A stretch of DNA of 64,000 bases from Legionella worsleiensis (GCF_001467535.1 NZ_LNZC01000007.1:1-64000), one strand, 5' to 3'. Positions 36,094-44,897 are shown, numbered from the stretch's first letter. Notes: generated by a model not told the origin, from the sequence alone. Made by a program: numbers and translations.

Positions 36094-36747
36094 GTAGCCT
36101 TGGTGGAGAGCCAGAGAAATCAAGGAGTTACTCTCCGAATCGACCCATAGGATCAAGTACCGAGTTAGCCCAATTTCTGCTTATTTTTCCTGTTTTAAAG
36201 TAATGATGAAAAGACGAATGAGGCCAATGATGTAAACACTCAACCAAACCGTGCTTGATAGGATTGTAATGAATATAATTCACGTGATTTTCAAAATCTT
36301 TAGCGTCTTTAATAGTATGCTCCCAAAATCGACGTTGCCACAAACAATATTCGTTGTGCCTTGTTTTGCTTAATGGAAATGCTGATTTATTTATAGATTT
36401 TGAGAACAGTGCCTTGATTTTTTTCCACCGTCCAGAGTAATTCGCATCTCCCTCTGGCAACTGCCAAATCATGTGGAGATGATCGGGTAAAATCACATAG
36501 GCTTTTATTAAAAAAAGGTGTTGAGCTTTGGTAATTTGGACCGCTTCTTTTAATAGATGAATTTGATCTATGAGCACACTTGATTTTCTATTACGCAAGG
36601 TTAGGGTAAAGAAAAAAGTCCCTCCCGAAACAAAATTTCTTCGATAATTTACCAATTTTATATTCCTTGAATGGTTGGATAAAAGAATATTAATTGAATG
36701 TGCGATATAAATAAACCTTGATTTCGCTGGCGCTGCATCAAGGCTAC
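36094..36747 (-). mobile_element. Full RAYT unit with flanking inverted GTAG palindromes
   Basis: The left palindrome (36094-36125, somewhat diverged) and right palindrome (36716-36747) are inverted copies with GTAG at their outer feet. They enclose a 175-codon transposase gene whose stop codon lies two bases from the left palindrome. RAYT proteins are known to act on exactly such REP hairpins. This is probably the autonomous parent of the short copies nearby, or a sister of that parent. Confidence 0.88.
36128..36655 (-). CDS. REP-associated tyrosine transposase (RAYT)
   Basis: 175 residues from a TTG with AAGGA eight bases upstream; normal RAYT size. Belongs to the Y1/IS200-like HUH enzymes: GGTFFFTLTLRNRK, the metal-binding HUH pair in YVILPDHLHMIWQLP, RRFWEHTIKDAKDFENHVNY, with the catalytic Tyr expected in YIHYNPIKHGLV, then WPHSSFHHY. 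It cuts and joins single-stranded DNA at REP hairpins. The gene is intact, so it may be active. The last ten codons (VLDPMGRFGE) are retained in the short copies around it. Confidence 0.93.
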   Translation of the reverse strand: MVNYRRNFVSGGTFFFTLTLRNRKSSVLIDQIHLLKEAVQITKAQHLFLIKAYVILPDHLHMIWQLPEGDANYSGRWKKIKALFSKSINKSAFPLSKTRHNEYCLWQRRFWEHTIKDAKDFENHVNYIHYNPIKHGLVECLHHWPHSSFHHYFKTGKISRNWANSVLDPMGRFGE

Positions 36748-36753
36748 CAGCTG

Positions 36754-36959
36754 TCCAAAGTTAAATTGAAATATGAATTAGAATTAGAAGGCTTTCGCCA
36801 AATTTAGAAAAAAAGTGCTGTTTTCTTGACCAAATATCTATTTTCAAGGAAAATATGTCACATTTAAAACAATCATGATTTTTTTGCTACAGTCAGTAAG
36901 TTGCATGCAGATTTGACATAGGAGCATAAAAGGTCTGTTGTAAACTCTAAGGATTCACT
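36754..36959 (+). repeat. Second copy of the duplicated promoter region
   Basis: Matches 34597-34820 from TCCAAAGTTAAATTG to the ATG at 36960, with TAAGGATTCACT as ribosome site. It begins only seven bases after the right palindrome of the RAYT unit, so the duplication boundary coincides with the element's end. Confidence 0.8.
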
Positions 36960-37664
36960 ATGCGTTTTAACCCTTTTTCTTTTTTAAATGAAAGCAGAGA
37001 CAATCCTCATGCCCGCACACTTCGTACCTCTTTCTCTGAAAAATTGGGCGACACTTTTTCTGTATTTTGTGGCGAAATATATCCGAGAAGGGAAGAAGCC
37101 AGAATGGGTTTGTTTGATTGGGCGACTTTGGGAATCCCCGCTTTTCTGGCGCGTTCTGAAGTGTATATGAGCAATTCCTATAATCCGTGGTTTTTGCTAT
37201 TGAAGTTTCCTGTGTACGGTCTGAACAGAATGCTTGATATTTCCAGATTTCTGGTATCGGTTATTGCCACATTTACTGCTGCGCCTATTACTTTTCTGGC
37301 GGCAGGGATTGTGAGACTGGTTGACAGGATTCAATGTCCAAACGGTCTTGAAGAGGTTGGAATGGTACAGGGTAATGTAAAATCAAATTGGATGTCCTCT
37401 AGCAAACCTGTTAACGAAAGAGTAATGTCCTTAGAGCAATTATTTAGAGAATCAAGAAGTGGCATTAATAACATGTACTGTACAAAGATCACATCCGATC
37501 AAATTGAAATGCGCATTTCTGGACGTTCTTTCGAAGGTCCCTCGACGTATACATTCATGTGTGACAGAAATAACGAACATACAAATCGATTTTTTCGTTA
37601 TAACATAGGTAAAATTAATAATACTCTGGAAAAAAGCTCACCGACCCCCTCTGTTAATCCTTAG
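36960..37664 (+). CDS. Membrane-associated paralogue B, 234 residues
   Basis: Same length as paralogue A and identical over the first 29 residues and much of the last 110. Changes are mainly amino-acid-altering and lie in residues 30-125, for example YTSSRDAR to YPRREEAR and LGVPVYAL to LKFPVYGL. The hydrophobic middle segment is kept. Function unknown. With its promoter and a 3' MITE it forms the second unit of a tandem duplication of about 1.1 kb that flanks the RAYT element. Confidence 0.82.
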   Translation: MRFNPFSFLNESRDNPHARTLRTSFSEKLGDTFSVFCGEIYPRREEARMGLFDWATLGIPAFLARSEVYMSNSYNPWFLLLKFPVYGLNRMLDISRFLVSVIATFTAAPITFLAAGIVRLVDRIQCPNGLEEVGMVQGNVKSNWMSSSKPVNERVMSLEQLFRESRSGINNMYCTKITSDQIEMRISGRSFEGPSTYTFMCDRNNEHTNRFFRYNIGKINNTLEKSSPTPSVNP

Positions 37665-37676
37665 TTGATCAGAAAA

Positions 37677-37877
37677 GTAGCCTTGATGGAGCGTGAGCGA
37701 AATCAAGGAATTACTCTCCGAATCGACCCATAGGATCAAGAACCGAGTCAGTCCAATTTCTGCTTGTTTTTCCTGTTCTTAAATAATGATGAAAATACAA
37801 TACGAGTTGAATTAGAGATTAATTGAGTGCGTAGCATATAAAAAACCTTGATTTCGCTTACGCTGCATCAAGGCTAC
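37677..37877. repeat. MITE-like RAYT element, copy 5 (201 bp)
   Basis: Begins 12 bases after paralogue B's stop, just as copy 3 follows paralogue A. Palindromes at 37677-37708 and 37846-37877, both with GTAG feet. Interior as in copies 3 and 4. Confidence 0.9.
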
Positions 37878-38035
37878 CAAATGAGAAAAATACACTTCGG
37901 GTTGGATTAGTTTTAAAGACTGTATCTGCATTTGATGAGCAATTATTGTGGAAAAATATCTTTTTTGATACAACGGTTGTTCATTATAATACATTTCTTT
38001 TTTAGCATTCTGTCAGAATTTAAGGTATATCCAAA

Positions 38036-40075
38036 ATGCAACTCATTGCTCCTGCACTGCTTGTTAATGCGCTTGATCATTTTGAACTAAGAGAATTACT
38101 GATCGAGGATTTGACTCTTGCTCCTGCGGAAGATACAAACAGTTATGCCAAATGGATTATGGCATTTTGGCTGGGGTCAAGTATCACTCGCAATGCGTTG
38201 CTTGCTTCATTTAATAAAGAAACATTGGCTGTATGTCCTTATTTGGATTGGGGATATTTTTGTGTGCTTACTATAGACCGACATTTAAGTTTGTTGCAAA
38301 AAGACTCACAGGCGTACCGGATTTTGCATCGCATTTCAGCTTCGTTTTTTCTGCATTTCAATGAGCACTACACATGCTTGCAACAGGCACCCAAAGTTCT
38401 CTTTTATCCTTTAATTCATGGCGTTGGTGCCTTGTCTGTTATTCCTGATTGTTCAGTGGAAGAAAAAAAAATAGTGATGAGCGCCAAAATACTATGTGTC
38501 GAGTTACTCTCTCAATTAATGCGTTGGACACAAATTACGCCTTTTATGAATCCAGTAACCTCAACGCCTCTCTTTACCCCACGTCCTTTTTCAATAAAAC
38601 ATAACAGGTTTAATCTCAAACAACATATCACAGAGCTGTTAACTTCCAGCTGCATGCCTCTTCACCCATTTTCTCCTCAGTCGTTTGAGATTGAACGTGT
38701 AGCCATGCCCACTTTGAGCATCTATAAATTTTTATTGTCTGGTCATGACGGTGTTATTCTTGAAGGTCTGCGTATCAGGCAAAGGCAGAAACATTCTGAT
38801 ACCACAGTACTGGCTTTGGTTGGTCAATTACAATTGGAACATGGTTATATTCATCAGATTCAACATACTTTACCTGAATTTTTTAATGCTGAAGTGGTAT
38901 TAATCAATCATCGTAATTTTTCTTTGCATGCAAGTAAACGAGCCGACACTCTTGGTGATATTGTTTTAGATGTCATTGCATTTGCTAAGCACGAGGTCTC
39001 TCGCAAAAAATCACTGGTATTATATGGAATGTGTGGTGGAGCAGGGCCTATGTTATTCGTAGCAGAGCACTTAATGAAACATCAGATCCCATTTAAAATT
39101 ATTCTGGATAGATTTGCTGAAAGTTACAGTTCTTTTTATGATTATAAAACCATTAACAGGCGTAATCATCTGGTGAAACAAATCAGAAATGAAGTGTCTT
39201 TGTGTCACTTCCAGCACTCGCCATTTCTTTGGTTACTTCTTGATGTTATGGCCTATTGGTTTGTTTTGCTCGCTTTATGTATAGTGCGTATTCCTTCTCG
39301 TTTTGATTCTATTGTTCAACAAATACCTGAGTGTGATTTGTTGATATTGCAGGCAAAAGGGCCAAAAACGCTGCAGTCGCCATTATGCAAAAGTTCTGAT
39401 AGTCGCAAATGCTCATCCAAGTTAAGAGCTGTCTTTGTTGATATGATGGTTCATCCTGAACATGAATTAAGAAATACCGTAAAAGACCAAAGAAATCAAA
39501 AAAAACTCGTGTTGAAAACATTAAAAAGAGATGCTTTAATGCTCATCTCCTGCGTTACCTATGATCCTGGGCTTGAGTGCTTGTTTAAACGTTTTAGGGA
39601 TTTTTTTGATGCATGCCTTCAATGTATTGCCAATGAAAAATTGACACTTACTACCTCAGTCGAAACTGCTCGTCCTTTAGATATTCACTGTCTTCCTTTA
39701 ACTTTTCTTGGTACTCGAAATCATCTTCCTGTGAGCCAATTTATTTATGGTTTTTATGCCAAACCCTCAATGCCATCTGCCCACTCGATTAATTTGTTAG
39801 ACAGTTCGGTTATTGAGTCACTTATTAAACGGGTTGAGGCGCATTATTGTGATAAAGAATCTGAATACAGCAAGCAATTTTCATCTTTTCTGAATGCCTT
39901 TATTACTCGCATCAAAAATAATGCCAGTTTTATCGGAAATTTGGCAGATAGACTCGCTATTACAAGTCAACATAATCTGGTGTGTATTATTCAGGAGTTA
40001 AAAGATGGTGCACAACCAATTCGTCAAATAGAAAGTGAATCGAATTTCAATCAGCTCAGTAATCAACCAGGATAA
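38036..40075 (+). CDS. Large alpha/beta-hydrolase-like protein
   Basis: 679 residues, no signal peptide. The middle looks like an alpha/beta-hydrolase: VLALVGQLQLEHGYIHQI, then FFNAEVVLINHRNFSLHAS, then SLVLYGMCGGAGPMLFVAEHL, where Cys333 takes the nucleophile position of the G-x-S-x-G elbow. The layout recalls the SidB/Sdb family of L. pneumophila effectors, but I cannot confirm that without a search. A hydrophobic stretch (FLWLLLDVMAYWFVLLALCI) follows at about residue 400. The C-terminal part is helical. Probably a translocated lipase- or thiolase-fold protein. Confidence 0.72.
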   Translation: MQLIAPALLVNALDHFELRELLIEDLTLAPAEDTNSYAKWIMAFWLGSSITRNALLASFNKETLAVCPYLDWGYFCVLTIDRHLSLLQKDSQAYRILHRISASFFLHFNEHYTCLQQAPKVLFYPLIHGVGALSVIPDCSVEEKKIVMSAKILCVELLSQLMRWTQITPFMNPVTSTPLFTPRPFSIKHNRFNLKQHITELLTSSCMPLHPFSPQSFEIERVAMPTLSIYKFLLSGHDGVILEGLRIRQRQKHSDTTVLALVGQLQLEHGYIHQIQHTLPEFFNAEVVLINHRNFSLHASKRADTLGDIVLDVIAFAKHEVSRKKSLVLYGMCGGAGPMLFVAEHLMKHQIPFKIILDRFAESYSSFYDYKTINRRNHLVKQIRNEVSLCHFQHSPFLWLLLDVMAYWFVLLALCIVRIPSRFDSIVQQIPECDLLILQAKGPKTLQSPLCKSSDSRKCSSKLRAVFVDMMVHPEHELRNTVKDQRNQKKLVLKTLKRDALMLISCVTYDPGLECLFKRFRDFFDACLQCIANEKLTLTTSVETARPLDIHCLPLTFLGTRNHLPVSQFIYGFYAKPSMPSAHSINLLDSSVIESLIKRVEAHYCDKESEYSKQFSSFLNAFITRIKNNASFIGNLADRLAITSQHNLVCIIQELKDGAQPIRQIESESNFNQLSNQPG

Positions 40076-40167
40076 CAATTTACTAAAACAATTAAGTTTC
40101 ATAATGAGTATTCTCTTATCCAATTCGTATAGTATTTTCAACATTATTTACGAACTGAAAAAAAAAC

Positions 40168-40239
40168 CACGAATTAGGCTAACTCGGTACTTGATTGGAA
40201 AGTAATTCCTTGATTTCGCTTACGCTGCATCAAGGCTAC
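40168..40239. repeat. RAYT-derived end fragment, inverted
   Basis: The palindrome at 40208-40239 ends GGCTAC. The sequence before it (GAATTAGGCTAACTCGGTAC) is the reverse complement of the coding-tail end of the elements at 34-38 kb, with about 18 bases missing. It belongs to the copy 1/2 subfamily. Confidence 0.8.
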
Positions 40240-40281
40240 AACCTGATTAATTAATGAACAAAACTCGGTGATTTTATCACC

Positions 40282-40319
40282 AACGGCTCTCCCCAAAAAA
40301 TGTTTGGGAGAGCCGTTTT
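40282..40319. terminator. Bidirectional terminator, 12-bp stem
   Basis: AACGGCTCTCCC and GGGAGAGCCGTT pair perfectly with a 12-base loop and TTTTG on the right. It lies between the convergent genes ending at 40075 and 40337. Confidence 0.75.
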
Positions 40320-40336
40320 GCATGGTGTGGTGTCAT

Positions 40337-41773
40337 TTAAACAGTTGGAGCAGGATTAGGATTATCCCCAGGTTGTGGTTGTGGGGGTGGATTATTTTTA
40401 TTTTTAAGGGCCTGAATGGCTTCTTTTGCATAGCTGTTTTTGGCTGACTTGATTTCAGGTGCTTTTAATGTGGCAAGTTCCTGTTGAATTTCAGCCGCTC
40501 TGTTTTGTACCCGGCTAAAAGCTTCCGAGTGGTCTTTAAAGATTTCTTCAAGTTTTAATTCTCTACCTGATTTGTCGCAAATTTTGATTTTGTCCAGAGC
40601 AAATCCGGCTCTCACCGAACCTTCTATAGCTTGTCTTGCTCGTTCCATCAAAGTCTTGGGATCTTTAATGTCTATAGTCCAGTTGATTTTATCGTTTCCT
40701 TGAGTCTTAATCAGTTGCGATATTAACAGGAAATCGGTAAGCGGTTTTTGGGCAAGACTTTGATAATATCTTGGACTTAATACATCGAACTGAAATTTAA
40801 AAACTCCTGGCTGTTCTTGCTTTATCTCCATGCCGGTCATTGATTTAAAAGACTGAATGTCTCCCAGTTTGACGTTGGTCATTTTTATTTTTGCCCCAGT
40901 TTCATCGACATTCGCAAGTGCCACACTGGGTACATTGACCTTTTCCTCATTTTCCTCATTTTTTTTTCTGTTTTTTTCAGCCAAGTGTTCAAGCATTGCA
41001 ACGTTATCGTTATGTGCTCTTTTGAGGGTTTCTATCAATCCCATTTGCCGGTATTCTTCAGCAGAAGCCTGATGAAGTTTATTAATCGAAGCAGAGGTTG
41101 ATTTATCAAATTCAGCTAACTGAGTCTTTTGTGCATTGACCAGATCGTTGATCATGGTTGTTTTGATGTGAGCAAGTCTTTGATCTGCATCAGCATCATC
41201 TTTCTTTATACCGTAGACGGTTTGCAGGTTTGCCTTAAATTCTTCACTGTCAAATTGTTGTTCCAGATGATTTTTGTCCAAATCCTGTTGTGCCATTATC
41301 GCTGCTCTGGCTTTATCAATGTAATACTTGTAGGTGCTCAGTAGTGCTTCTGCACCAAACTTTTCATTGGGAATTTTCTTTACCAATTCTTTGAAGAATG
41401 TAATTTGATCATTGTATTTTTTCAAAGCCTTAGTATAAGCAGGTTCGGTTTTAAGTTGATTTGTCAGCGTATTTTTTATTGCTTTGGCAGCTTCTGATGC
41501 TTCTTTATTTTTACGGTCGTCCATTTTGTCAAAAATGGATGACCCATACAGGTCTTTTGATTTGATGAGCGTTACGGCATTGCTTTCTGTTCTTTGGGAA
41601 TCCAATGTATTAAATGCCTGGTCAGCAAAGCTTGGATTATTTCCAAGCCCTATGATATTACGGTACGTTTTACCCAGATCTTCAATAGCTTTAGGTGTCA
41701 GCTGATTAATGTATTCATTGGAAAATAAATGTTTGCCGATTAACGGTATGCGAGTTAGTAAAGGACCTGGCAT
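40337..41773 (-). CDS. Coiled-coil effector-like protein with Pro-rich tail
   Basis: 478 residues, highly charged, no signal peptide. Long helical stretches (for example QTQLAEFDKSTSASINKLHQ and the EKNRKKNEENEEKVN block) suggest coiled coils. The end is a Pro/Gln/Asn-rich tail (PPPQPQPGDNPNPAPTV). No enzymatic motif is seen. It stands alone between a terminator and metQ and is the kind of gene that often proves to be a Dot/Icm substrate in Legionella, an inference from style. Confidence 0.68.
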   Translation of the reverse strand: MPGPLLTRIPLIGKHLFSNEYINQLTPKAIEDLGKTYRNIIGLGNNPSFADQAFNTLDSQRTESNAVTLIKSKDLYGSSIFDKMDDRKNKEASEAAKAIKNTLTNQLKTEPAYTKALKKYNDQITFFKELVKKIPNEKFGAEALLSTYKYYIDKARAAIMAQQDLDKNHLEQQFDSEEFKANLQTVYGIKKDDADADQRLAHIKTTMINDLVNAQKTQLAEFDKSTSASINKLHQASAEEYRQMGLIETLKRAHNDNVAMLEHLAEKNRKKNEENEEKVNVPSVALANVDETGAKIKMTNVKLGDIQSFKSMTGMEIKQEQPGVFKFQFDVLSPRYYQSLAQKPLTDFLLISQLIKTQGNDKINWTIDIKDPKTLMERARQAIEGSVRAGFALDKIKICDKSGRELKLEEIFKDHSEAFSRVQNRAAEIQQELATLKAPEIKSAKNSYAKEAIQALKNKNNPPPQPQPGDNPNPAPTV

Positions 41774-41870
41774 ATGTATCTCCGAATCATGGGACGTGTT
41801 AATTAAAGTATAACATGATTTAATTAAGAAAAAATTATACCTTTATTAACGCAATTTTTGTTAACGCTCA

Positions 41871-42662
41871 TCAGTTACTTGTGCTCCAGGCAGGTATTGC
41901 GGCATCACCAAAAAGTTGCTGCGCTTTTGTTTTCACTTTATCAGAGTTCAATGCTTTGACAAAAAGCTCCAACTGCGGTCTTTTTTCTGTGTTTTTACGA
42001 ATGACGATGATGTTGGCATAGGGTGAATCTTTGCTTTCTGTAAAAAGGGCGTCATGGCGTGGATTTAGTCCTGCCGGCAGGGCAAAGGTCGTGTTAATAA
42101 CTGCTGCGGCAACATCAGGTAGAACTCGTGGCAACTGAGCAGCGTCCATTTCTTTAAACTGCAGATTTTTGGGATTACTTTTAATTTCGGGTACGCCAGC
42201 GCTGGTTTCATCTTTAAGTGTTATTAAATGAGCATTTTCCAGTAATAAAAAAGCCCTCATTTCATTACTGGGATCGTTGGGTACGGCAATAATGCTGTTA
42301 TCCGGTAGCTCTTCCAGAGATTTGTATTTTTTGGAATAAATGCCCATAGGATAAACAAAGGTTCTTCCTATGGCTTCCAGGGTATAGCCATGAGCGGCCA
42401 TGGCTGCTTTGAGGTAGGGCAAGTGTTGATAAACATTAGCGTCCAGACTGCCATCTTGCAAGGCTTCGTTGGGCAGGTTGTAATCATTGAACTCTACAAT
42501 CTTTATCGTCAACCCAAAGTCGTGTTCAGCTACTTCCTTGGCTGTTTGGATGAGTTCAGTTTCAGGTCCGGCAATTGTTCCTATGACCAGTGTATTGGGT
42601 GTGGGCTTGCTGCTGCAGGCAACCAGGCTGAAAATGAATACTAAACAACTTAAAATTCGCAT
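41871..42662 (-). CDS. metQ: Methionine ABC transporter binding lipoprotein
   Basis: 263 residues from the ATG at 42662 with AAGAG seven bases upstream; the ATG at 42677, overlapping metI's stop, is an alternative. Lipobox LVAC with Cys16. Family text: LVIGTIAGPETELIQTAKEV, KIVEFNDYNLPNEAL, DANVYQHLPYLKA and YANIIVIRK. Binds methionine in the periplasm and delivers it to MetNI. Last gene of metN-metI-metQ. Confidence 0.95.
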   Translation of the reverse strand: MRILSCLVFIFSLVACSSKPTPNTLVIGTIAGPETELIQTAKEVAEHDFGLTIKIVEFNDYNLPNEALQDGSLDANVYQHLPYLKAAMAAHGYTLEAIGRTFVYPMGIYSKKYKSLEELPDNSIIAVPNDPSNEMRAFLLLENAHLITLKDETSAGVPEIKSNPKNLQFKEMDAAQLPRVLPDVAAAVINTTFALPAGLNPRHDALFTESKDSPYANIIVIRKNTEKRPQLELFVKALNSDKVKTKAQQLFGDAAIPAWSTSN

Positions 42663-42676
42663 GTGATATCTCTTCA

Positions 42677-43324
42677 TTAATGGTGAGTACACCGTTTAGC
42701 CAAATAGTCTCCAGTCATTTGCATGAGCTGAACCAGTAGAATTAATACAAGCACTGTTGCAATCATAATGCCCGCATTAAATCGTTGATAACCGTAGTTT
42801 ATTGCCAATGTTCCCAATCCGCCAGCGCCAACGGTGCCTGCCATTGCCGAGTAATTTATCAAGGTAATTGCTGTAACCGTAATGGCATGAATTAAGCCGG
42901 ATTTGGCTTCAGGCAGCAGGATGTGACGGATAATCTGGTTGGGACTGGCTCCCATTGCATAGCCTGTTTCTATCAGACCGGAAGGTAAACTTTGATAAAC
43001 ATTATCAACCAATCGTGCAAAAAATGGGATGGCTCCAATGGTCAGGGGAACTATAGCTGCATTCATGCCAATAGAAGTACCTACAATGAGCCGAGTCAGT
43101 GGAATGATGGCGACCAGAAGAATAATAAAAGGAATAGAGCGTAATACATTAATGATTACCGAAAGTGTTTTATGCAATTTGGGATTATTTTTGATTCGGT
43201 GGCTTGCATACAGTAATGTTCCTAAAGGAAATCCCAGCAATACGGCAAAAAAGGTACTGGTGATCACCATGTAAAGTGTTTCACCAGTTGCATTGAGCAA
43301 ATCAAAGACCATCGGGTAGGACAT
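42677..43324 (-). CDS. metI: Methionine ABC transporter permease
   Basis: 215 residues with five hydrophobic helices. The cytoplasmic coupling loop is seen in [20 protein letters not shown], and [22 protein letters not shown] is typical of MetI. Its start overlaps metN's end by 23 bases and its stop touches metQ's reading region, showing an operon. Confidence 0.96.
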   Translation of the reverse strand: MSYPMVFDLLNATGETLYMVITSTFFAVLLGFPLGTLLYASHRIKNNPKLHKTLSVIINVLRSIPFIILLVAIIPLTRLIVGTSIGMNAAIVPLTIGAIPFFARLVDNVYQSLPSGLIETGYAMGASPNQIIRHILLPEAKSGLIHAITVTAITLINYSAMAGTVGAGGLGTLAINYGYQRFNAGIMIATVLVLILLVQLMQMTGDYLAKRCTHH

Positions 43325-44327
43325 AACCTAATTTCTCCACAGTTAAACCGACATGATTGCAGCGCTCCACAAAGGCATCGAGCAATAAGGGGTTTGCAGT
43401 TAATTCCACAACAAGCACACCGCAGGTGACCGAATCAAATCTGTCGATGTTGGCCAGTAAAATGTTAATGTCTATATTCAGCTCCCTACTGGTTTGACTG
43501 ATGAAGGGAACGGTTGCTTCTTCGCCCTGAAATAACAAGCGCAGCAGGGGTTTGTCCGTTGCATAAGGCGCCATTCTGCTGGTCAGGCAAGCAGGCAATT
43601 CGGGGCTGAGCCGGGCGTAGAGCATAGAACGAGCGAGGCTGTTTTGATTGTCCAGTACATTGGACAGCGCAGTTGTTTCTACTATGGAGCCATTGATCAT
43701 CACCGAGAGTCTGTTACAGATTCGTTTGACTACATCCATTTCATGGGTAATGAGAACAACAGTAATGCCATAGATCTTGTTAATTTTACTGAGCAGGCTC
43801 AGGATTGCATCGGTTGTTTCAGGATCAAGAGCAGATGTTGCTTCATCACAAAGCAGTATTTTGGGGGAGCAGCTTAGTGCTCGGGCAATAGCCACTCGTT
43901 GTTTTTGTCCCCCACTGAGTTGGCCAGGGTAGGCATTTTTCTTGTCGGTTAATTCGACAAGAGGTAAGAGCTCATTGATTTTTGCACTGATGGTCTCTTC
44001 ATCTATTCCCTGAATACGCATGGGCAGGGCAATGTTGTCATAAACATTTTTGGAATTAAGCAAGTTAAACTGTTGAAAAATCATGGCGATTTTATGACGA
44101 GCAGTGGCCAAATCGCCTGATGATAAATTCATGAGATTCTGGCCATCGATTAAAACATCGCCACAATCAGGACGCTCCAGAAGATTCATACACCGCAATA
44201 AAGTAGATTTTCCTGCACCACTTTTGCCTATAATTCCGAATATCTCGCCTTCTTGAATGAATAAATTAATATCCTGCAAGGCGGGTTTTCCAAAAAAGGA
44301 TTTCGTTACTCCACACAATTCAATCAT
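43302..44327 (-). CDS. metN: Methionine ABC transporter ATP-binding protein
   Basis: 341 residues from the ATG at 44327 ([17 protein letters not shown]). The frame stays open to 44570, but the extra 81 codons do not fit the family. Walker A is [12 protein letters not shown], signature [15 protein letters not shown], Walker [14 protein letters not shown]. The C-terminal ~95 residues match the NIL/ACT-like methionine-sensing domain that shuts transport when internal methionine is high. First gene of the operon. Confidence 0.97.
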   Translation of the reverse strand: MIELCGVTKSFFGKPALQDINLFIQEGEIFGIIGKSGAGKSTLLRCMNLLERPDCGDVLIDGQNLMNLSSGDLATARHKIAMIFQQFNLLNSKNVYDNIALPMRIQGIDEETISAKINELLPLVELTDKKNAYPGQLSGGQKQRVAIARALSCSPKILLCDEATSALDPETTDAILSLLSKINKIYGITVVLITHEMDVVKRICNRLSVMINGSIVETTALSNVLDNQNSLARSMLYARLSPELPACLTSRMAPYATDKPLLRLLFQGEEATVPFISQTSRELNIDINILLANIDRFDSVTCGVLVVELTANPLLLDAFVERCNHVGLTVEKLGYVLPDGL

Positions 44328-44425
44328 AACAATAACCTGGAATATGCTGCGGAAGACTTTGAAGAGGGGGGTAATAACTGCCCGCTTTAGCCGTTTTTTC
44401 AAAAAAGAGAACTTTTTTGAGCGTC

Positions 44426-44458
44426 CGCAAGCTGAATGTTCAAATCGACGCAAGTTGA
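44426..44458 (-). promoter_or_regulatory. Direct repeat in the metN leader
   Basis: CGCAAGCTGA (44426-44435) and CGCAAGTTGA (44449-44458) lie 23 bases apart, about 100-130 bases before the metN start. Spacing of two helical turns would suit a regulator; no riboswitch fold was recognised. Confidence 0.25.
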
Positions 44459-44570
44459 CATTATACACACTATGGCCTTTGAAATAAAGCAGATTGTTCA
44501 TAAAATTCAACACAGCTGTTGGTTTCAGATCGGGTACATTATTGGCTTGCTGCGATAGAATCTCTCCCAA

Positions 44571-44897
44571 ATTTTAGTATTGGGGATATTGTTTAAATTA
44601 TGTCTAAACTTTTTATGGTTGATATTTTTCTTAAATTATCTATTCGCTGCGTCCACCCGCAGGGTAAAAGCATCTAAACGTATTATCTAAGACCAAGACG
44701 CCTACGTTCTGCGCTTTATGCGCAGAATCCAGATCTTTGCCTGCACTAAGATCGCATGGCTCCTGCGCATAAAGCACAGGACGTAGGCAAAAGGGTGGAG
44801 ATTTATGTTCATAATTTAGATGCGTTTGCCCTGCGTCCACCCGTTCTCTTCGGATAAATAAATTCATTTTACCCGAAAAGGAAATGATGCTGGCGAA
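44571..44897. repeat. Imperfect inverted-repeat element
   Basis: The core 44647-44843 carries CTGCGTCCACCCG at both ends in the same direction, and inside them long imperfect inverted arms: GCATCTAAA...GCCTACGTTCTGCGC on the left against the complement of GCGCATAAAGCACAGGACGTAGGC...TTTAGATGC on the right (quoted in pieces). No protein is convincing. It looks like a MITE or a transcribed hairpin. Confidence 0.5.

Noticed and set aside
34181-37877. Regular repeats as a CRISPR array
   Set aside because: Units are about 200 bp with inverted ends and repeated interiors; there are no unique spacers and no cas genes.
44328-44570. N-terminal extension of metN
   Set aside because: The extra 81 codons are open by chance; known MetN proteins start at MIEL and the length then fits.
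44640-44867. Minus-strand frame inside the inverted-repeat element
   Set aside because: Its sequence is explained by the repeat arms and has no protein-like pattern.
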